The notes: a model not told the origin generated them from the letters alone. Shown: positions 1 through 8,552, numbered from the stretch's first letter. The stretch is 64,000 nucleotides of DNA from Gaoshiqia sp050178015 (GCA_050178015.1 JBFXGM010000025.1:14618-78617), one strand, 5' to 3'. Numbers and translations are program-made.

Positions 1-1143
1 CAGGCTGAACGTTCGGGCGATTACGGGCGGGTTGCCGAAATCCGGTACGGGAAAATCAAGGATGCCGAAGTAGAAATCGTTCGGCTGCAAAAAGAATTGC
101 AGCAAATGCAGGGCGATTCGCTCATTAAAGAAGAAGTGGACTCGGAAGATATTGCCGAAGTGGTGGCCCGATGGACCGGGATCCCGGTAAGCAAAATGAT
201 GCAAAGCGAACGCGACAAACTGCTTCATCTGGAAGAAGAATTGCATAAACGGGTGATTGGGCAGGACGAGGCTATCCACGCGGTGGCCGACGCCGTTAGG
301 CGGAGCCGTGCCGGCCTGCAGGATGAAAAACGCCCGATTGGTTCATTCATTTTCCTGGGCACTACGGGAGTGGGGAAGACGGAGCTGGCAAAGGCACTCG
401 CCGAATACCTGTTTGATGACGAAAATATGATCACCCGGATTGATATGTCGGAATACCAGGAGAAATTTTCGGTTACCCGGCTGATTGGTTCTCCGCCGGG
501 ATACGTGGGATACGATGAAGGAGGCCAACTGACCGAATCAGTGCGCCGGAAACCGTATTCGGTAGTTTTGTTTGACGAAATTGAAAAAGCGCATCCGGAT
601 GTGTTCAATGTCTTACTGCAAGTCTTGGACGATGGCCGCTTGACCGATAACAAAGGGAGGGTCGTCAATTTTAAAAATACGATCATTATTATGACTTCCA
701 ACCTTGGTTCTCAACTGATTCAGGAAGGTTTTGAGCGGATGACTGACAGCAACCGCACCGAAGTGTTTGAGCAAACACGTGCAGCTATTTTTTCACTGTT
801 GCGAAAAACCATCCGTCCCGAGTTTTTGAACCGTATTGATGAAACCATCATGTTCCCGCCCTTGTCGCGTGACGACATGAAAGGCATTGTTCAAATTCAG
901 TTCAACCGGATTGTGAAACGCATGGGCAATCAGAACCTGCGCATCGAAATGTCGCCCGACGCGATCAACTGGCTGGCAACGGTCGGTTATGATCCGCATT
1001 ACGGAGCCCGACCGGTTAACCGGTTGTTGCAGAAACATGTTCTGAACGAGCTGTCGAAAATGATTCTTGCGGGACGTGTTTCCGTTGACCGCACTATCCG
1101 GATTGAAATCGAAAATGATGAACTTAAATTTGTGTCAGTATAG
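1..1143 (+). CDS. clpB: ClpB disaggregase, C-terminal part (5' end outside window)
   Basis: ATP-dependent protein disaggregase that works with DnaK on heat-aggregated proteins in the cytoplasm. The frame is open from base 1, so the gene starts upstream; 380 residues are visible. It begins in the coiled-coil middle domain (AERSGDYGRVAEIRY), followed by the second AAA+ module with Walker A GTTGVGKTELAK, Walker B VVLFDEIEKAHPDV, the pore-loop segment GYVGYDEGG and a sensor region TSNLGSQ. It ends in the small C-terminal D2 domain. The visible length fits the last 45% or so of an ~860-residue ClpB. A long hairpin right after the stop is shared with the convergent gene. An in-frame ATG at 97 is internal, not a start. 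Confidence 0.97.
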   Translation, partial: QAERSGDYGRVAEIRYGKIKDAEVEIVRLQKELQQMQGDSLIKEEVDSEDIAEVVARWTGIPVSKMMQSERDKLLHLEEELHKRVIGQDEAIHAVADAVRRSRAGLQDEKRPIGSFIFLGTTGVGKTELAKALAEYLFDDENMITRIDMSEYQEKFSVTRLIGSPPGYVGYDEGGQLTESVRRKPYSVVLFDEIEKAHPDVFNVLLQVLDDGRLTDNKGRVVNFKNTIIIMTSNLGSQLIQEGFERMTDSNRTEVFEQTRAAIFSLLRKTIRPEFLNRIDETIMFPPLSRDDMKGIVQIQFNRIVKRMGNQNLRIEMSPDAINWLATVGYDPHYGARPVNRLLQKHVLNELSKMILAGRVSVDRTIRIEIENDELKFVSV

Positions 1144-1156
1144 GATTTAACTGTTT

Positions 1157-1201
1157 CAAAAATCAATGCCGGGTTCAATGCGAACACGGCATTGATTTTT
1201 G
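1157..1201. terminator. Bidirectional terminator hairpin between clpB and hpt
   Basis: A perfect 15-bp inverted repeat (left arm 1157-1171, right arm 1187-1201, CAAAAATCAATGCCG and its complement) with a 15-nt loop. Both arms carry A/T runs on the outside, so it can stop transcripts from the convergent clpB (+) and Hpt gene (-). Seen directly; function inferred. Confidence 0.85.
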
Positions 1202-1211
1202 GGGAGTTCTT

Positions 1212-1568
1212 TTATTCAAGTTTTTTTAAGTCATCTTTAAGTTCCTGTTCAGCCAAGGAAATAACCTTTTCGAAATCTTCTATGTGGGCTTCATAGGTTT
1301 CAATTTCAGCAAGTTGTTGGGTTTTAAGTTGAAGTTGTTTCAGTCGCATTCCCAAGTCATTCAACCCGAAAGTCATCACCGACGATTTGGCTTTATGCGC
1401 CAGCTCTCCCAATTCTTTCCATTGTTGGTTGTTCAGATGGTTTCTTAATCCATCGCGGAACTCGGGGATTTGTTCAAAAAACATCTCAATGAATTCCTTC
1501 ATGATCTCGGCTTCTCCACCAGTAACTTCTTCCAGGTAGCTCAGGTTGGTTAATCGTTGCGTTTCCAT
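1212..1568 (-). CDS. Stand-alone Hpt (histidine phosphotransfer) domain protein
   Basis: A small 118-residue cytoplasmic protein that fits a histidine-containing phosphotransfer domain, which shuttles phosphate between hybrid kinases and receivers. The hallmark is ELAHKAKSS, with phospho-accepting His about residue 58 and the conserved Lys three residues later. The N-terminal part (LEEVTGGEAEIMKEFIEMF) is typical of Hpt helices. The start at METQRL is preferred; the 20-residue in-frame extension upstream is hydrophobic and lies in leader-like sequence. No kinase is adjacent. The window does contain a giant histidine kinase and two receiver proteins 14-32 kb away, but a link to them is speculation. 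Family sure, partner unknown. Confidence 0.82.
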   Translation of the reverse strand: METQRLTNLSYLEEVTGGEAEIMKEFIEMFFEQIPEFRDGLRNHLNNQQWKELGELAHKAKSSVMTFGLNDLGMRLKQLQLKTQQLAEIETYEAHIEDFEKVISLAEQELKDDLKKLE

Positions 1569-1730
1569 TTGATTTTTTTGTAATAGTTGCACCGACAATA
1601 ATAACAAAAAAATGTTTATAGGCAGCACTGCAAATTAACTACTGAGATAAAATACCCAAAACAATTGCTGATTTTTTTCATGATTTTGTGATCTTTGAAG
1701 CTCTATTTTTACAAATCCAAAATTTATTAA

Positions 1731-2822
1731 ATGAAGACAACCGCATTTAATCAGCTACATAAAAACGCCGGAGGAAAAATGGTTGAATTTGCAGGTTATG
1801 AAATGCCTGTAGAATTCAGTGGAATTAGAGATGAGCACATGACCGTTCGAAACGGGGTTGGTGTGTTTGACGTTTCGCACATGGGGGAGTTTTGGGTGAA
1901 AGGGCCAAACGCTGCCGATTTGGTTCAGTATGTCACCAGTAACGACGTTTCGGTGTTAACCCCCGGACAAGCGCAATATTCGTGTTTCCCAAACGGGCAT
2001 GGTGGCATTGTTGACGATTTGCTGGTTTACTGCTTCTCGCCCGAAAAGTATTTGTTGGTGGTGAATGCTGCCAATATCGAAAAAGACTGGAACTGGGTTG
2101 TTTCCCAAAATAAATTTGGCGCCGGGCTGGAAAATGTTTCCGATCAAATCAGTCAGTTGGCTATCCAGGGGCCCAAAGCTTTTCCGGTACTCCAGAAACT
2201 GACGGATGTTGAATTAACCAAAATCAGATATTACACCTTTGTTACCGGGAAATTTGCCGGTTTTGATGATGTCATCATTTCAGCTACCGGTTACACCGGT
2301 TCGGGTGGCTTCGAGTTGTATTTCCCGAATGAACTGGCAGATCAAATCTATCAGGCTATTTTTGAAGCGGGCGCCGAATTCGATATCAAACCGATTGGCT
2401 TGGGAGCGCGCGATACACTCCGTCTGGAAATGGGATTCTGCCTGTACGGGAACGATATTGACGACACCACTTCGCCCCTGGAAGCCGGGTTAGGCTGGAT
2501 CACGAAGTTTAATGATAACAATAACTTCATCGACAAGGCTTTATTGCACATGCAGAAGAACGAAGGCGTCAGTCGTAAATTACGTGGTTTTGAGATGATT
2601 GACCGCGGAATTCCCCGTCATGGCTACGAACTGGCCGACGAAGCCGGAAACTCCATTGGTGTGGTTACTTCGGGAACTCAGTCGCCCATGCTGAACAAAG
2701 GCATCGGCATGGGTTATGTTGCTACTGCCTGGTCGGCCATTGGTACCGAAGTGTATGTGAAAGTGCGGAATAAATTGCTGAAAGCTAAAATTGTCAAGAT
2801 ACCTTTTGTAAGTCCGCAGTAA
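1731..2822 (+). CDS. gcvT: Aminomethyltransferase (glycine cleavage T protein)
   Basis: T protein of the glycine cleavage system. It moves the methylene group from aminomethyl-lipoyl H protein to tetrahydrofolate and releases ammonia. At 363 residues it has the usual length. The folate-binding N-terminal part starts KTTAFNQLHKNAGGKMVEFAGYEMP and includes FDVSHMGE; later SATGYTGSGGFELYFP, the Asp/Arg segment GLGARDTLRLEMG, and the C-terminal GVVTSGTQSPMLNKGIGMGYV are typical. It is a single transcription unit: gcvH and gcvP are not nearby, as is common in this phylum. A strong terminator follows at 2853. Confidence 0.97.
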   Translation: MKTTAFNQLHKNAGGKMVEFAGYEMPVEFSGIRDEHMTVRNGVGVFDVSHMGEFWVKGPNAADLVQYVTSNDVSVLTPGQAQYSCFPNGHGGIVDDLLVYCFSPEKYLLVVNAANIEKDWNWVVSQNKFGAGLENVSDQISQLAIQGPKAFPVLQKLTDVELTKIRYYTFVTGKFAGFDDVIISATGYTGSGGFELYFPNELADQIYQAIFEAGAEFDIKPIGLGARDTLRLEMGFCLYGNDIDDTTSPLEAGLGWITKFNDNNNFIDKALLHMQKNEGVSRKLRGFEMIDRGIPRHGYELADEAGNSIGVVTSGTQSPMLNKGIGMGYVATAWSAIGTEVYVKVRNKLLKAKIVKIPFVSPQ

Positions 2823-2852
2823 TGGGGAAACTTACAACTTACTAATCCGTGG

Positions 2853-2883
2853 ACCCGTCAACTATTTTGACGGGTTTTTTTAT
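2853..2883 (+). terminator. Rho-independent terminator after gcvT
   Basis: Perfect 9-bp stem ACCCGTCAA / TTGACGGGT (2853-2861 and 2867-2875), 5-nt loop, then an uninterrupted T run. It ends the gcvT transcript. Confidence 0.9.
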
Positions 2884-2897
2884 TGTATTTGTTCGAT

Positions 2898-2905
2898 TAT
2901 CTTTG
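2898..2905 (+). promoter_or_regulatory. Bacteroidota -7 box ahead of comB
   Basis: TATCTTTG matches the TAnnTTTG consensus of the Bacteroidota primary sigma factor, 25 nt before the comB ATG. No convincing -33 element is seen. Confidence 0.5.
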
Positions 2906-2930
2906 CGGCAAAAATTCAGACTAACTGAGC

Positions 2931-3656
2931 ATGAAGAACGCAAAATTCCGTTTGGAAACCTGCTTGTCCCCTGCCATTTACCCCAAACATGCCGATGATG
3001 GCAACATCGTTGTTGTGGTTGATATTCTTCGCGCTACATCCGCTATTTGTACTGCCTTCCACAATGGCGTAAAACGCATCATTCCGGTTTCTACGGTAGA
3101 AGAAGCCCGTCAGAAAAAGAAAGACGGCTACATCGTAGCCTCAGAACGCGATGGCTATGTGCTTGATTTTGCTGACTTTGGTAATTCGCCTTTTAATTTT
3201 ACGGCTGAAAAAGTGCAGGGAAAGGAGATTGTTTATTCCACCACCAATGGGACTCGGTGCATCCACATGGCCAGTCATTCCAAAGAAGTGGTCATTGGTT
3301 CATTTCTCAACCTGACAGCCCTGAGTGATTGGTTGATCCGGCAGGATGCCCCAGTGCTTATTTTTTGTGCTTCGTGGAAAGACCGGTTTAGTTTGGAGGA
3401 TACCGTTTTTGCAGGCGCCCTGGCCGAAAAGTTACTGGCTTCCGGAAAATTCGAAACCATTTGCGATGCAGTCACCGCTTCGCTTGATTTGTGGACTTTA
3501 GCCAAGCCAAACCTGAACGAGTATGTGCTGAAGGCAGCTCAAAAAGGGCGTCTGGCGGAAAAAGGACTGGATGATTGTATCGAATTTTGTCACCGGGCCG
3601 ACTTTACTTCGGTTATCCCGATTTACAGAGATGGAGAATTGATTCCTGTTTCCTAA
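2931..3656 (+). CDS. comB: 2-phosphosulfolactate phosphatase family protein (ComB-like)
   Basis: A Mg-dependent phosphatase of the ComB family, whose characterised members turn 2-phosphosulfolactate into sulfolactate. It has 241 residues, the family length. Diagnostic segments are VVVVDILRATSAI near residue 26, ASERDGYVLDFADFGNSP, IVYSTTNGTRCI and the C-terminal EFCHRADFTSVIPIYRDGELIP. In methanogens the reaction serves coenzyme M synthesis; bacterial copies are widespread and their true substrate is often untested. No comA- or comC-like gene is adjacent, so substrate and pathway here are open. Start is the ATG directly downstream of a -7 box. Confidence 0.9.
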   Translation: MKNAKFRLETCLSPAIYPKHADDGNIVVVVDILRATSAICTAFHNGVKRIIPVSTVEEARQKKKDGYIVASERDGYVLDFADFGNSPFNFTAEKVQGKEIVYSTTNGTRCIHMASHSKEVVIGSFLNLTALSDWLIRQDAPVLIFCASWKDRFSLEDTVFAGALAEKLLASGKFETICDAVTASLDLWTLAKPNLNEYVLKAAQKGRLAEKGLDDCIEFCHRADFTSVIPIYRDGELIPVS

Positions 3657-3738
3657 CTTTGAAAAAGTTTGAAATCGATGTTTATGATATCTATTCGGTT
3701 GAAATACTGCTGTATAACGATGTTTTTAAACGTTGCAC

Positions 3739-3790
3739 AAACCCTATGTAGCTGATATATCTCAGCGGATAGTACCAAGGGTTTGTTTTA
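3739..3790 (+). terminator. Branched hairpin after comB, ahead of serC
   Basis: Outer stem AAACCCT / AGGGTTT (3739-3745 and 3778-3784) encloses an inner stem GCTGA / TCAGC (3751-3755 and 3762-3766) and is followed by a T-rich tract. Probably the comB terminator; the internal loops leave a structured leader element as an alternative. Confidence 0.5.
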
Positions 3791-3849
3791 TTTTAATAGT
3801 TGAATAAAAAGATAATAAGAATAATTTTTTAACCCTAAAATTACATACC

Positions 3850-4920
3850 ATGAAGAAGCATAATTTTTATGCGGGACCCTCAGTTTTACCGGAATACACC
3901 AAACAAAAAGTAGCTGAAGCCGCCCTTGATTTTGCCGGTACCGGCTTATCTGTGATGGAAGTATCCCATCGCGGAAAAGAGTTTGTTGCTGTTATGGACG
4001 AGGCAATTGCACTGGTGAAAGAATTGCTGAATGTTCCGGAAGGCTATTCAGTTTTATTTTTGCAAGGAGGCGCCAGCCTGCAGTTTTTGATGGTTCCTTA
4101 CAACCTGATGAAGGCCAAAGCTGCTTACCTGAATACCGGCGCCTGGGCCTCAAAAGCCATGAAAGAAGCTCAGTTCTTTGGTGAGGTTGTTGAAGTTGCT
4201 TCTTCAAAAGATAAAAATTTCAATTATATCCCTAAATCGTACGAGGTGCCTTCCGATGTTGATTATCTGCATATTACTACTAATAACACCATCTTTGGTA
4301 CCGAATTGAAATCGGATCCGGATGTTCCGGTGCGTTTGGTGGCGGATATGTCGTCCGATATTTTCAGCCGTCCGATTGATGTGGCAAAATATGATCTCAT
4401 TTATGCAGGCGCACAGAAAAACCTGGGCCCCTCAGGTGCCACGCTGGTGATTGTAAAAGACGATGTGCTGGGCAAGGCTGGTCGGAAAATTCCAACTATG
4501 TTGGATTACGAAATTCATATTAAAAATGAATCCATGTTCAACACTCCGTCAACCGTGGCTGTATTTGCTTGCCTGCAAACGCTGAAATGGTTGAAGGAAA
4601 ACGGAGGTGTTGCCGAAATGGAAAAAGTGAATATTGCCAAAGCCGACTTGCTGTACGGCGAACTGGATCGCAATAAGTTGTTTGTTCCTACGGTTCCTGC
4701 TGCCGAAGACCGTTCGCGCATGAACGTAACGTTCGTGATGGCGCCGGGTTACGAGGCGCTTGAAAAAGAATTCCTGGATCTGGCCACAGCTAAAGGAATG
4801 GTTGGGCTGAAAGGCCACCGTTCGGTTGGTGGTTTCAGGGCATCAACTTACAACGCCTTACCATTGGAAAGCGTTCAGGCTTTGGTGGATGCGATGAAAG
4901 AATTTGAAGCTATTCATTAA
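3850..4920 (+). CDS. serC: Phosphoserine aminotransferase
   Basis: A PLP enzyme converting 3-phosphohydroxypyruvate to phosphoserine, the second step of serine biosynthesis (also 4-phosphohydroxythreonine in PLP synthesis). 356 residues, full length. Seen: the N-terminal HNFYAGPSVLP, SVMEVSHRGKEF, LFLQGGASLQF, the TTNNTIFGTE loop, DMSSDIFSRP, and YAGAQKNLGPSG containing the PLP-binding lysine. It ends with LKGHRSVGGFRASTYNALP. It is followed 58 nt later by serA on the same strand, with a hairpin between them that may attenuate rather than stop read-through. Confidence 0.98.
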   Translation: MKKHNFYAGPSVLPEYTKQKVAEAALDFAGTGLSVMEVSHRGKEFVAVMDEAIALVKELLNVPEGYSVLFLQGGASLQFLMVPYNLMKAKAAYLNTGAWASKAMKEAQFFGEVVEVASSKDKNFNYIPKSYEVPSDVDYLHITTNNTIFGTELKSDPDVPVRLVADMSSDIFSRPIDVAKYDLIYAGAQKNLGPSGATLVIVKDDVLGKAGRKIPTMLDYEIHIKNESMFNTPSTVAVFACLQTLKWLKENGGVAEMEKVNIAKADLLYGELDRNKLFVPTVPAAEDRSRMNVTFVMAPGYEALEKEFLDLATAKGMVGLKGHRSVGGFRASTYNALPLESVQALVDAMKEFEAIH

Positions 4921-4929
4921 TAAACCATA

Positions 4930-4964
4930 AAAGAAAGCGGGATGGGGGTCCTGCTTTCTTTTTA
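4930..4964 (+). terminator. Hairpin between serC and serA
   Basis: AAGAAAGC / GCTTTCTT stem (4931-4938 and 4953-4960), extended by weaker pairs, then TTTTTAT. It lies only about 15 nt before serA, so it may be a partial terminator that lowers serA expression relative to serC. Confidence 0.6.
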
Positions 4965-4978
4965 TAAAATGTAGGGGT

Positions 4979-5899
4979 ATGAAAAGGGTATTAATTGCAA
5001 CCGACAAACCATTTGCTCCGGTTGCGCTCGAAAAAATTTCAGCCGTCATTAAACAGGCTGGTTACCAGTTGAACTTGTTAGAAAAATATCAGGCAAAAGT
5101 TGATTTTGCGGAAGCGGTAAAAACGGCTGATGCGGTTATTGTACGCAGCGACATTGTTGACCGCGAAATACTGGATGCCGCGAAAAGCTTGAAGATTGTG
5201 GTTCGCGCCGGGGCGGGTTATGATAATGTGGATACCGGTTACGCCAAAGAAAAAGGCGTGGTGGTGATGAACACGCCCGGACAAAATTCGAACGCTGTAG
5301 CCGAGTTGGCCATTGGGCTGGCTATTTACGGAATCCGGGAGTTTTTTAGTGGGAAGTCGGGTGGCGAACTTCGCGGACGTACACTGGGACTTCATGGTTA
5401 TGGCTACGTGGCCCGGAATGTTCACCGTATTGCCCGGGCTTTTGGCATGAATGTGAAAGTTTTTACACGCTACAGCAAAGCACAGGCCACTTCCGAAGGC
5501 ATTGAAGTGACCAATTCGCTGGAAGAGTTGTACGCCGTGTCCGATGTGGTTTCTGTTCATGTTCCGGCGCGCGGCGAGCATATTGGTTCGGTAAGCATGG
5601 AAGTGCTGAAACACTTGAAAACCGGTGCGATCCTGATCAATACTGCCCGAAAAGAAGTAGTTAATGAGACTGATTTGTGCCGCTTCATGGAAGAGCGGCC
5701 TGATGTGAAGTACCTATCTGACCTCGAACCTGACTGTTCAGCTGAATTTAAAGCGAAGTTTACGGGGCGTTATTACTTCACCCCCAAAAAAATAGGCGCC
5801 CAAACCGAAGAAGCCAACACCAACGCTGGGGTTGCCGCAGCCGAGCAAATTGTAGCCTTCTTCGAAAAAGGGGACGATACCTTCCGGGTAAACAGATAG
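4979..5899 (+). CDS. serA: D-3-phosphoglycerate dehydrogenase, short ACT-less type
   Basis: NAD-dependent first step of serine synthesis, 3-phosphoglycerate to 3-phosphohydroxypyruvate. At 306 residues it has only the substrate and Rossmann domains and no C-terminal ACT domain, so no classical serine feedback site. The nucleotide motif is GLHGYGYVA (about residues 137-145); catalytic Arg lies in INTARKEVV and Glu in DLEPD. Where most 2-hydroxyacid dehydrogenases have the catalytic His (TPHIGA) this protein reads TPKKIGAQTEEA, with Lys about residue 270-271. This is the short Lys-type variant known from Bacteroides and Entamoeba. Neighbours serC and DUF1015 support the call. Confidence 0.93.
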   Translation: MKRVLIATDKPFAPVALEKISAVIKQAGYQLNLLEKYQAKVDFAEAVKTADAVIVRSDIVDREILDAAKSLKIVVRAGAGYDNVDTGYAKEKGVVVMNTPGQNSNAVAELAIGLAIYGIREFFSGKSGGELRGRTLGLHGYGYVARNVHRIARAFGMNVKVFTRYSKAQATSEGIEVTNSLEELYAVSDVVSVHVPARGEHIGSVSMEVLKHLKTGAILINTARKEVVNETDLCRFMEERPDVKYLSDLEPDCSAEFKAKFTGRYYFTPKKIGAQTEEANTNAGVAAAEQIVAFFEKGDDTFRVNR

Positions 5900-6014
5900 A
5901 ACGCTTGTGCCATTATTAATTATCAATTAAATCCGGTGGCGGCGATTTTGGTTTTTATAGGTTTCCCGAAAGAAAAGAAAGATAATTGCAGACTAAAATT
6001 TGAAAGTTGATTTT

Positions 6015-7265
6015 ATGGCGAACGTTAAGGCATTTAAAGGACTTCGTCCACCGAGGGAAATAGCTAAGGAGTTGGCTTGCCTGCCCTACGATGTGATGAA
6101 TACGGAAGAAGCTGCCCAGATGGCAGCAGGTAAAGAAAACTCGTTATTGCACATTACCCGTGCAGAAATTGATTGCCCGGAGGGGACAGATATTCATTCG
6201 GAAACTGTTTACAGCAAGTCTGTTGAGAATTTCAAGGCGTTTCAGCAAAAAGGCTGGCTGGTGGAAGATACCGAAGCCCGCTTTTACATCTACGCGCAGA
6301 CCATGAATGGCCGCACCCAATATGGGATTGTAGGTGCAGCAGCCTGTGAGGATTACCACCAGGGGATCATCAAAAAACACGAGCTTACCCGTCCGGACAA
6401 AGAGGAAGACCGTATGATCCTGACACGCTACCTGAACGCGAACATCGAGCCGGTTTTCTTTTCCTACAAAGCTGTGCCCGAAATTGATGCCATTGTTGCC
6501 AACATCGTGAAAAACCAGGAACCGGATTATGATTTTGTTGCCGAGGATGGCTTCGGCCACCATTTCTGGACGATTGCGGATGGCGCTGTCAATAAAGAGA
6601 TTGAAAAGCTGTTTGCTTCGAAGGTACCTGCAACATATGTGGCCGACGGGCATCACCGCACAGCTGCTGCTGCACGTATCGGCCTGGAAAAGAAAGCACA
6701 AAATCCAAATCATACCGGACACGAATCCTACAACTACTTTATGGCTGTTCATTTCCCGGACAACCAACTGCAAATTATCGACTACAACCGCGTGGTAAAA
6801 GACCTGAACGGATTGAGCGAGGCTGACCTGTTGGCCAAACTGGCGCTGGGTTTTACGGTTGAAAAAATGGGCCCGGAAATTTTTAAGCCATCAGCATTGC
6901 ACGAATTCGGCATGTACCTGAATGGTAATTGGTACCGCTTGAACGCGAACGAGGCTACATACGACGATGCCGATCCTATCAGTGTGCTTGATGTGACCAT
7001 CCTCTCTAAGCAAGTATTGGAGCCTATTTTCGACATTCAGGATTTGCGTACCTCCAAACGGATTGATTTCGTTGGCGGTATCCGCGGATTGGGTGAATTG
7101 AAAAAACGGGTGGATAGCGGCGAGATGAAAGTGGCTTTCGCGCTTTTCCCGGTATCGATGCAGCAGTTGATTGCCATTGCCGACACGGGCAACATCATGC
7201 CGCCCAAAACAACCTGGTTCGAACCCAAACTGCGTTCTGGCCTGGTGATCCATAAACTGGATTAA
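6015..7265 (+). CDS. DUF1015 family protein linked to serine synthesis genes
   Basis: 416 residues of the DUF1015 family (starts MANVKAFKGLRPPREIA). Function unsettled. The conserved core motif DGHHRTAAA lies at residues 211-219, and the family also shows the LLHITRAEID and ISVLDVTILSKQVLEP segments. The ATG at 6015 is chosen over an in-frame TTG at 6000 because the family consensus begins there. It stands 115 nt after serA on the same strand. DUF1015 next to serC/serA is a recurrent arrangement in Bacteroidota and other phyla, so a role in serine or phosphoserine metabolism is likely but not shown. Ends at a strong bidirectional terminator. Confidence 0.9.
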   Translation: MANVKAFKGLRPPREIAKELACLPYDVMNTEEAAQMAAGKENSLLHITRAEIDCPEGTDIHSETVYSKSVENFKAFQQKGWLVEDTEARFYIYAQTMNGRTQYGIVGAAACEDYHQGIIKKHELTRPDKEEDRMILTRYLNANIEPVFFSYKAVPEIDAIVANIVKNQEPDYDFVAEDGFGHHFWTIADGAVNKEIEKLFASKVPATYVADGHHRTAAAARIGLEKKAQNPNHTGHESYNYFMAVHFPDNQLQIIDYNRVVKDLNGLSEADLLAKLALGFTVEKMGPEIFKPSALHEFGMYLNGNWYRLNANEATYDDADPISVLDVTILSKQVLEPIFDIQDLRTSKRIDFVGGIRGLGELKKRVDSGEMKVAFALFPVSMQQLIAIADTGNIMPPKTTWFEPKLRSGLVIHKLD

Positions 7266-7285
7266 TGTTACTGCAAAATTGAAAT

Positions 7286-7321
7286 AAAAAACCCCGGGGC
7301 TGTCTTGCTCCGGGGTTTTTT
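7286..7321. terminator. Bidirectional terminator
   Basis: AAAAAACCCCGG / CCGGGGTTTTTT stem (7286-7297 and 7310-7321) with a 12-nt loop, between the convergent DUF1015 gene (+) and the acidic-protein gene (-). It has A runs before and T runs after, so it works both ways. Confidence 0.92.
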
Positions 7322-7337
7322 ATATCGTGTAGATTCA

Positions 7338-7748
7338 TTAATCTTCATCTTCTTCCATGTCCTCGTCGTCCATGTCCTCATCGTCATCCAGGTCGTCATC
7401 GCCGTACGAGTCGTCTTCCTCCTCGTCTTCAATGTTGTCCGGGATATCGATATCGTCCGAATACTTATCTTCATAAGCTTCCCGCGATTCTTCTTTCAAT
7501 ACGCCTTCATCATCGTAATCCTCGTCTTCGCTGATAATGTCGATCGCCTCCTGGGTGGTCATGCGCACCAGGTAGTATTTATCTTCCGTTTCAAATGGCA
7601 GTGCGCTCACCAGCAGTCCGTCTTTATTGGTGAAGGTGATCAGGTGTTGGCTAAAACCATTTGGATATACCAGTTTTATTTGCTCTTTAATCGCTTCGTC
7701 TAACTTCTCGTAATCTTTAATAACTCTGGGTTTACTGCTGAGTGTCAT
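7338..7748 (-). CDS. Conserved small protein with a very acidic C-terminal tail
   Basis: 136 residues. The first 75 form a compact domain (KDYEKLDEAIKEQIKLVYPNGFSQHLI, then FTNKDGLLVSALPFETEDKYYLVRM). The rest is almost only Asp/Glu, ending EDMDDEDMEEDED. Orthologues of this layout are common in Bacteroidota and are sometimes labelled DNA primase in databases, a label the sequence does not support: no primase zinc finger or TOPRIM is present. The start MTLSSK is preferred because GGAGG lies about 8 nt upstream on the minus strand; two earlier in-frame starts exist (7763 and 7829). Function unknown; the tail could mimic nucleic acid or bind metal or basic partners. Confidence 0.8.
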   Translation of the reverse strand: MTLSSKPRVIKDYEKLDEAIKEQIKLVYPNGFSQHLITFTNKDGLLVSALPFETEDKYYLVRMTTQEAIDIISEDEDYDDEGVLKEESREAYEDKYSDDIDIPDNIEDEEEDDSYGDDDLDDDEDMDDEDMEEDED

Positions 7749-7955
7749 TTTGTTATCCTCCATTTCGTCAACGCTGAAAGGGCGTTGGTCAATCGTTTTT
7801 ATAGTTTTTAATTCGGTCGAAAAATACAAAAATGAAGTAATATAAAAATAGGTTGAAAAGCATTCGCCCTAAAAATATTGCAATCAGATTAACCTGAACG
7901 TGATTCAGTAGTTTTATCGTATTGATTAACAGTTGATAGGATAGATAAGCCGATG

Positions 7956-8552
7956 TCAAAAAATATTCTCCTTTTTAATGATGGGCATGTTGTCCAAGTC
8001 GAAAAAGGCATTGATCAGCCCGACCTTTTCATATTGATGAAGATTGGTTGCCGTAATTCGTGTCTCAAAAATTAAACCCAGATCGAGCAGGCGTTGGCGT
8101 TGCGTACCTTGCAGCAACGGCGTGTCGGGTGTCAGCCAGTGGCGGCCGTCGTAAAAAACAAGGTTGGCTATCGTGCAGTCGGTAACCAAGCCATGTTGCA
8201 GGATAATCACCTCATCGGCGTTTCCGCATTGATCGAGCAGCTTATTCAGTTCGTTGCGGTCGGCAAATTTCAGGTGATAATCCAGGTTGTTTTGTTCCAC
8301 CACTTTCAACGCGTGGAACTCGCGTGGATGCTGGGGAATATACTCCACCGAGTCGATTTCACGGCTGTACAATACCCGGCAACGGTACAAACCGGTGTGG
8401 CAATTGGCCGGAACCAGCAGGCTGTTGGCCAGATCAATCGGTTCGAACAAGTCGAAAAGCTCTGCCCGTGCGGCGTTCAACCGGCGCGAGTGATAGTCCA
8501 GGTTCCAAAACCGGCCATGTTCGAGTTTAATCGTTTCGAGCAATTGGCACAT
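7956..8552 (-). CDS. pabC: Class IV aminotransferase, aminodeoxychorismate lyase-like
   Basis: A fold-type IV PLP enzyme that, paired with PabB, should release pyruvate from 4-amino-4-deoxychorismate to give p-aminobenzoate for folate. 198 residues, on the short side. The PLP lysine is in YHLKFADRNEL (about residue 95); the usual ExTxSN motif appears as VTDCTIANLVF. The chosen start (MCQLLETIK) lies inside the 3' end of pabB, overlapping it by 26 nt, a translational-coupling arrangement. The longer in-frame start at 8630 would overlap by over 100 nt. The context with pabB makes the lyase role more likely than branched-chain or D-amino acid transamination. Confidence 0.85.
   Translation of the reverse strand: MCQLLETIKLEHGRFWNLDYHSRRLNAARAELFDLFEPIDLANSLLVPANCHTGLYRCRVLYSREIDSVEYIPQHPREFHALKVVEQNNLDYHLKFADRNELNKLLDQCGNADEVIILQHGLVTDCTIANLVFYDGRHWLTPDTPLLQGTQRQRLLDLGLIFETRITATNLHQYEKVGLINAFFDLDNMPIIKKENIF

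Noticed and set aside
1..96. Reading the ATG at 97 as a clpB start
   Set aside because: Codons 1-96 already encode recognisable ClpB middle-domain sequence; the gene begins outside the window.
7305..7703. 132-codon plus-strand ORF rich in Val/Ile
   Set aside because: Antisense shadow of the Asp/Glu-rich gene; its composition comes from the complementary codons.
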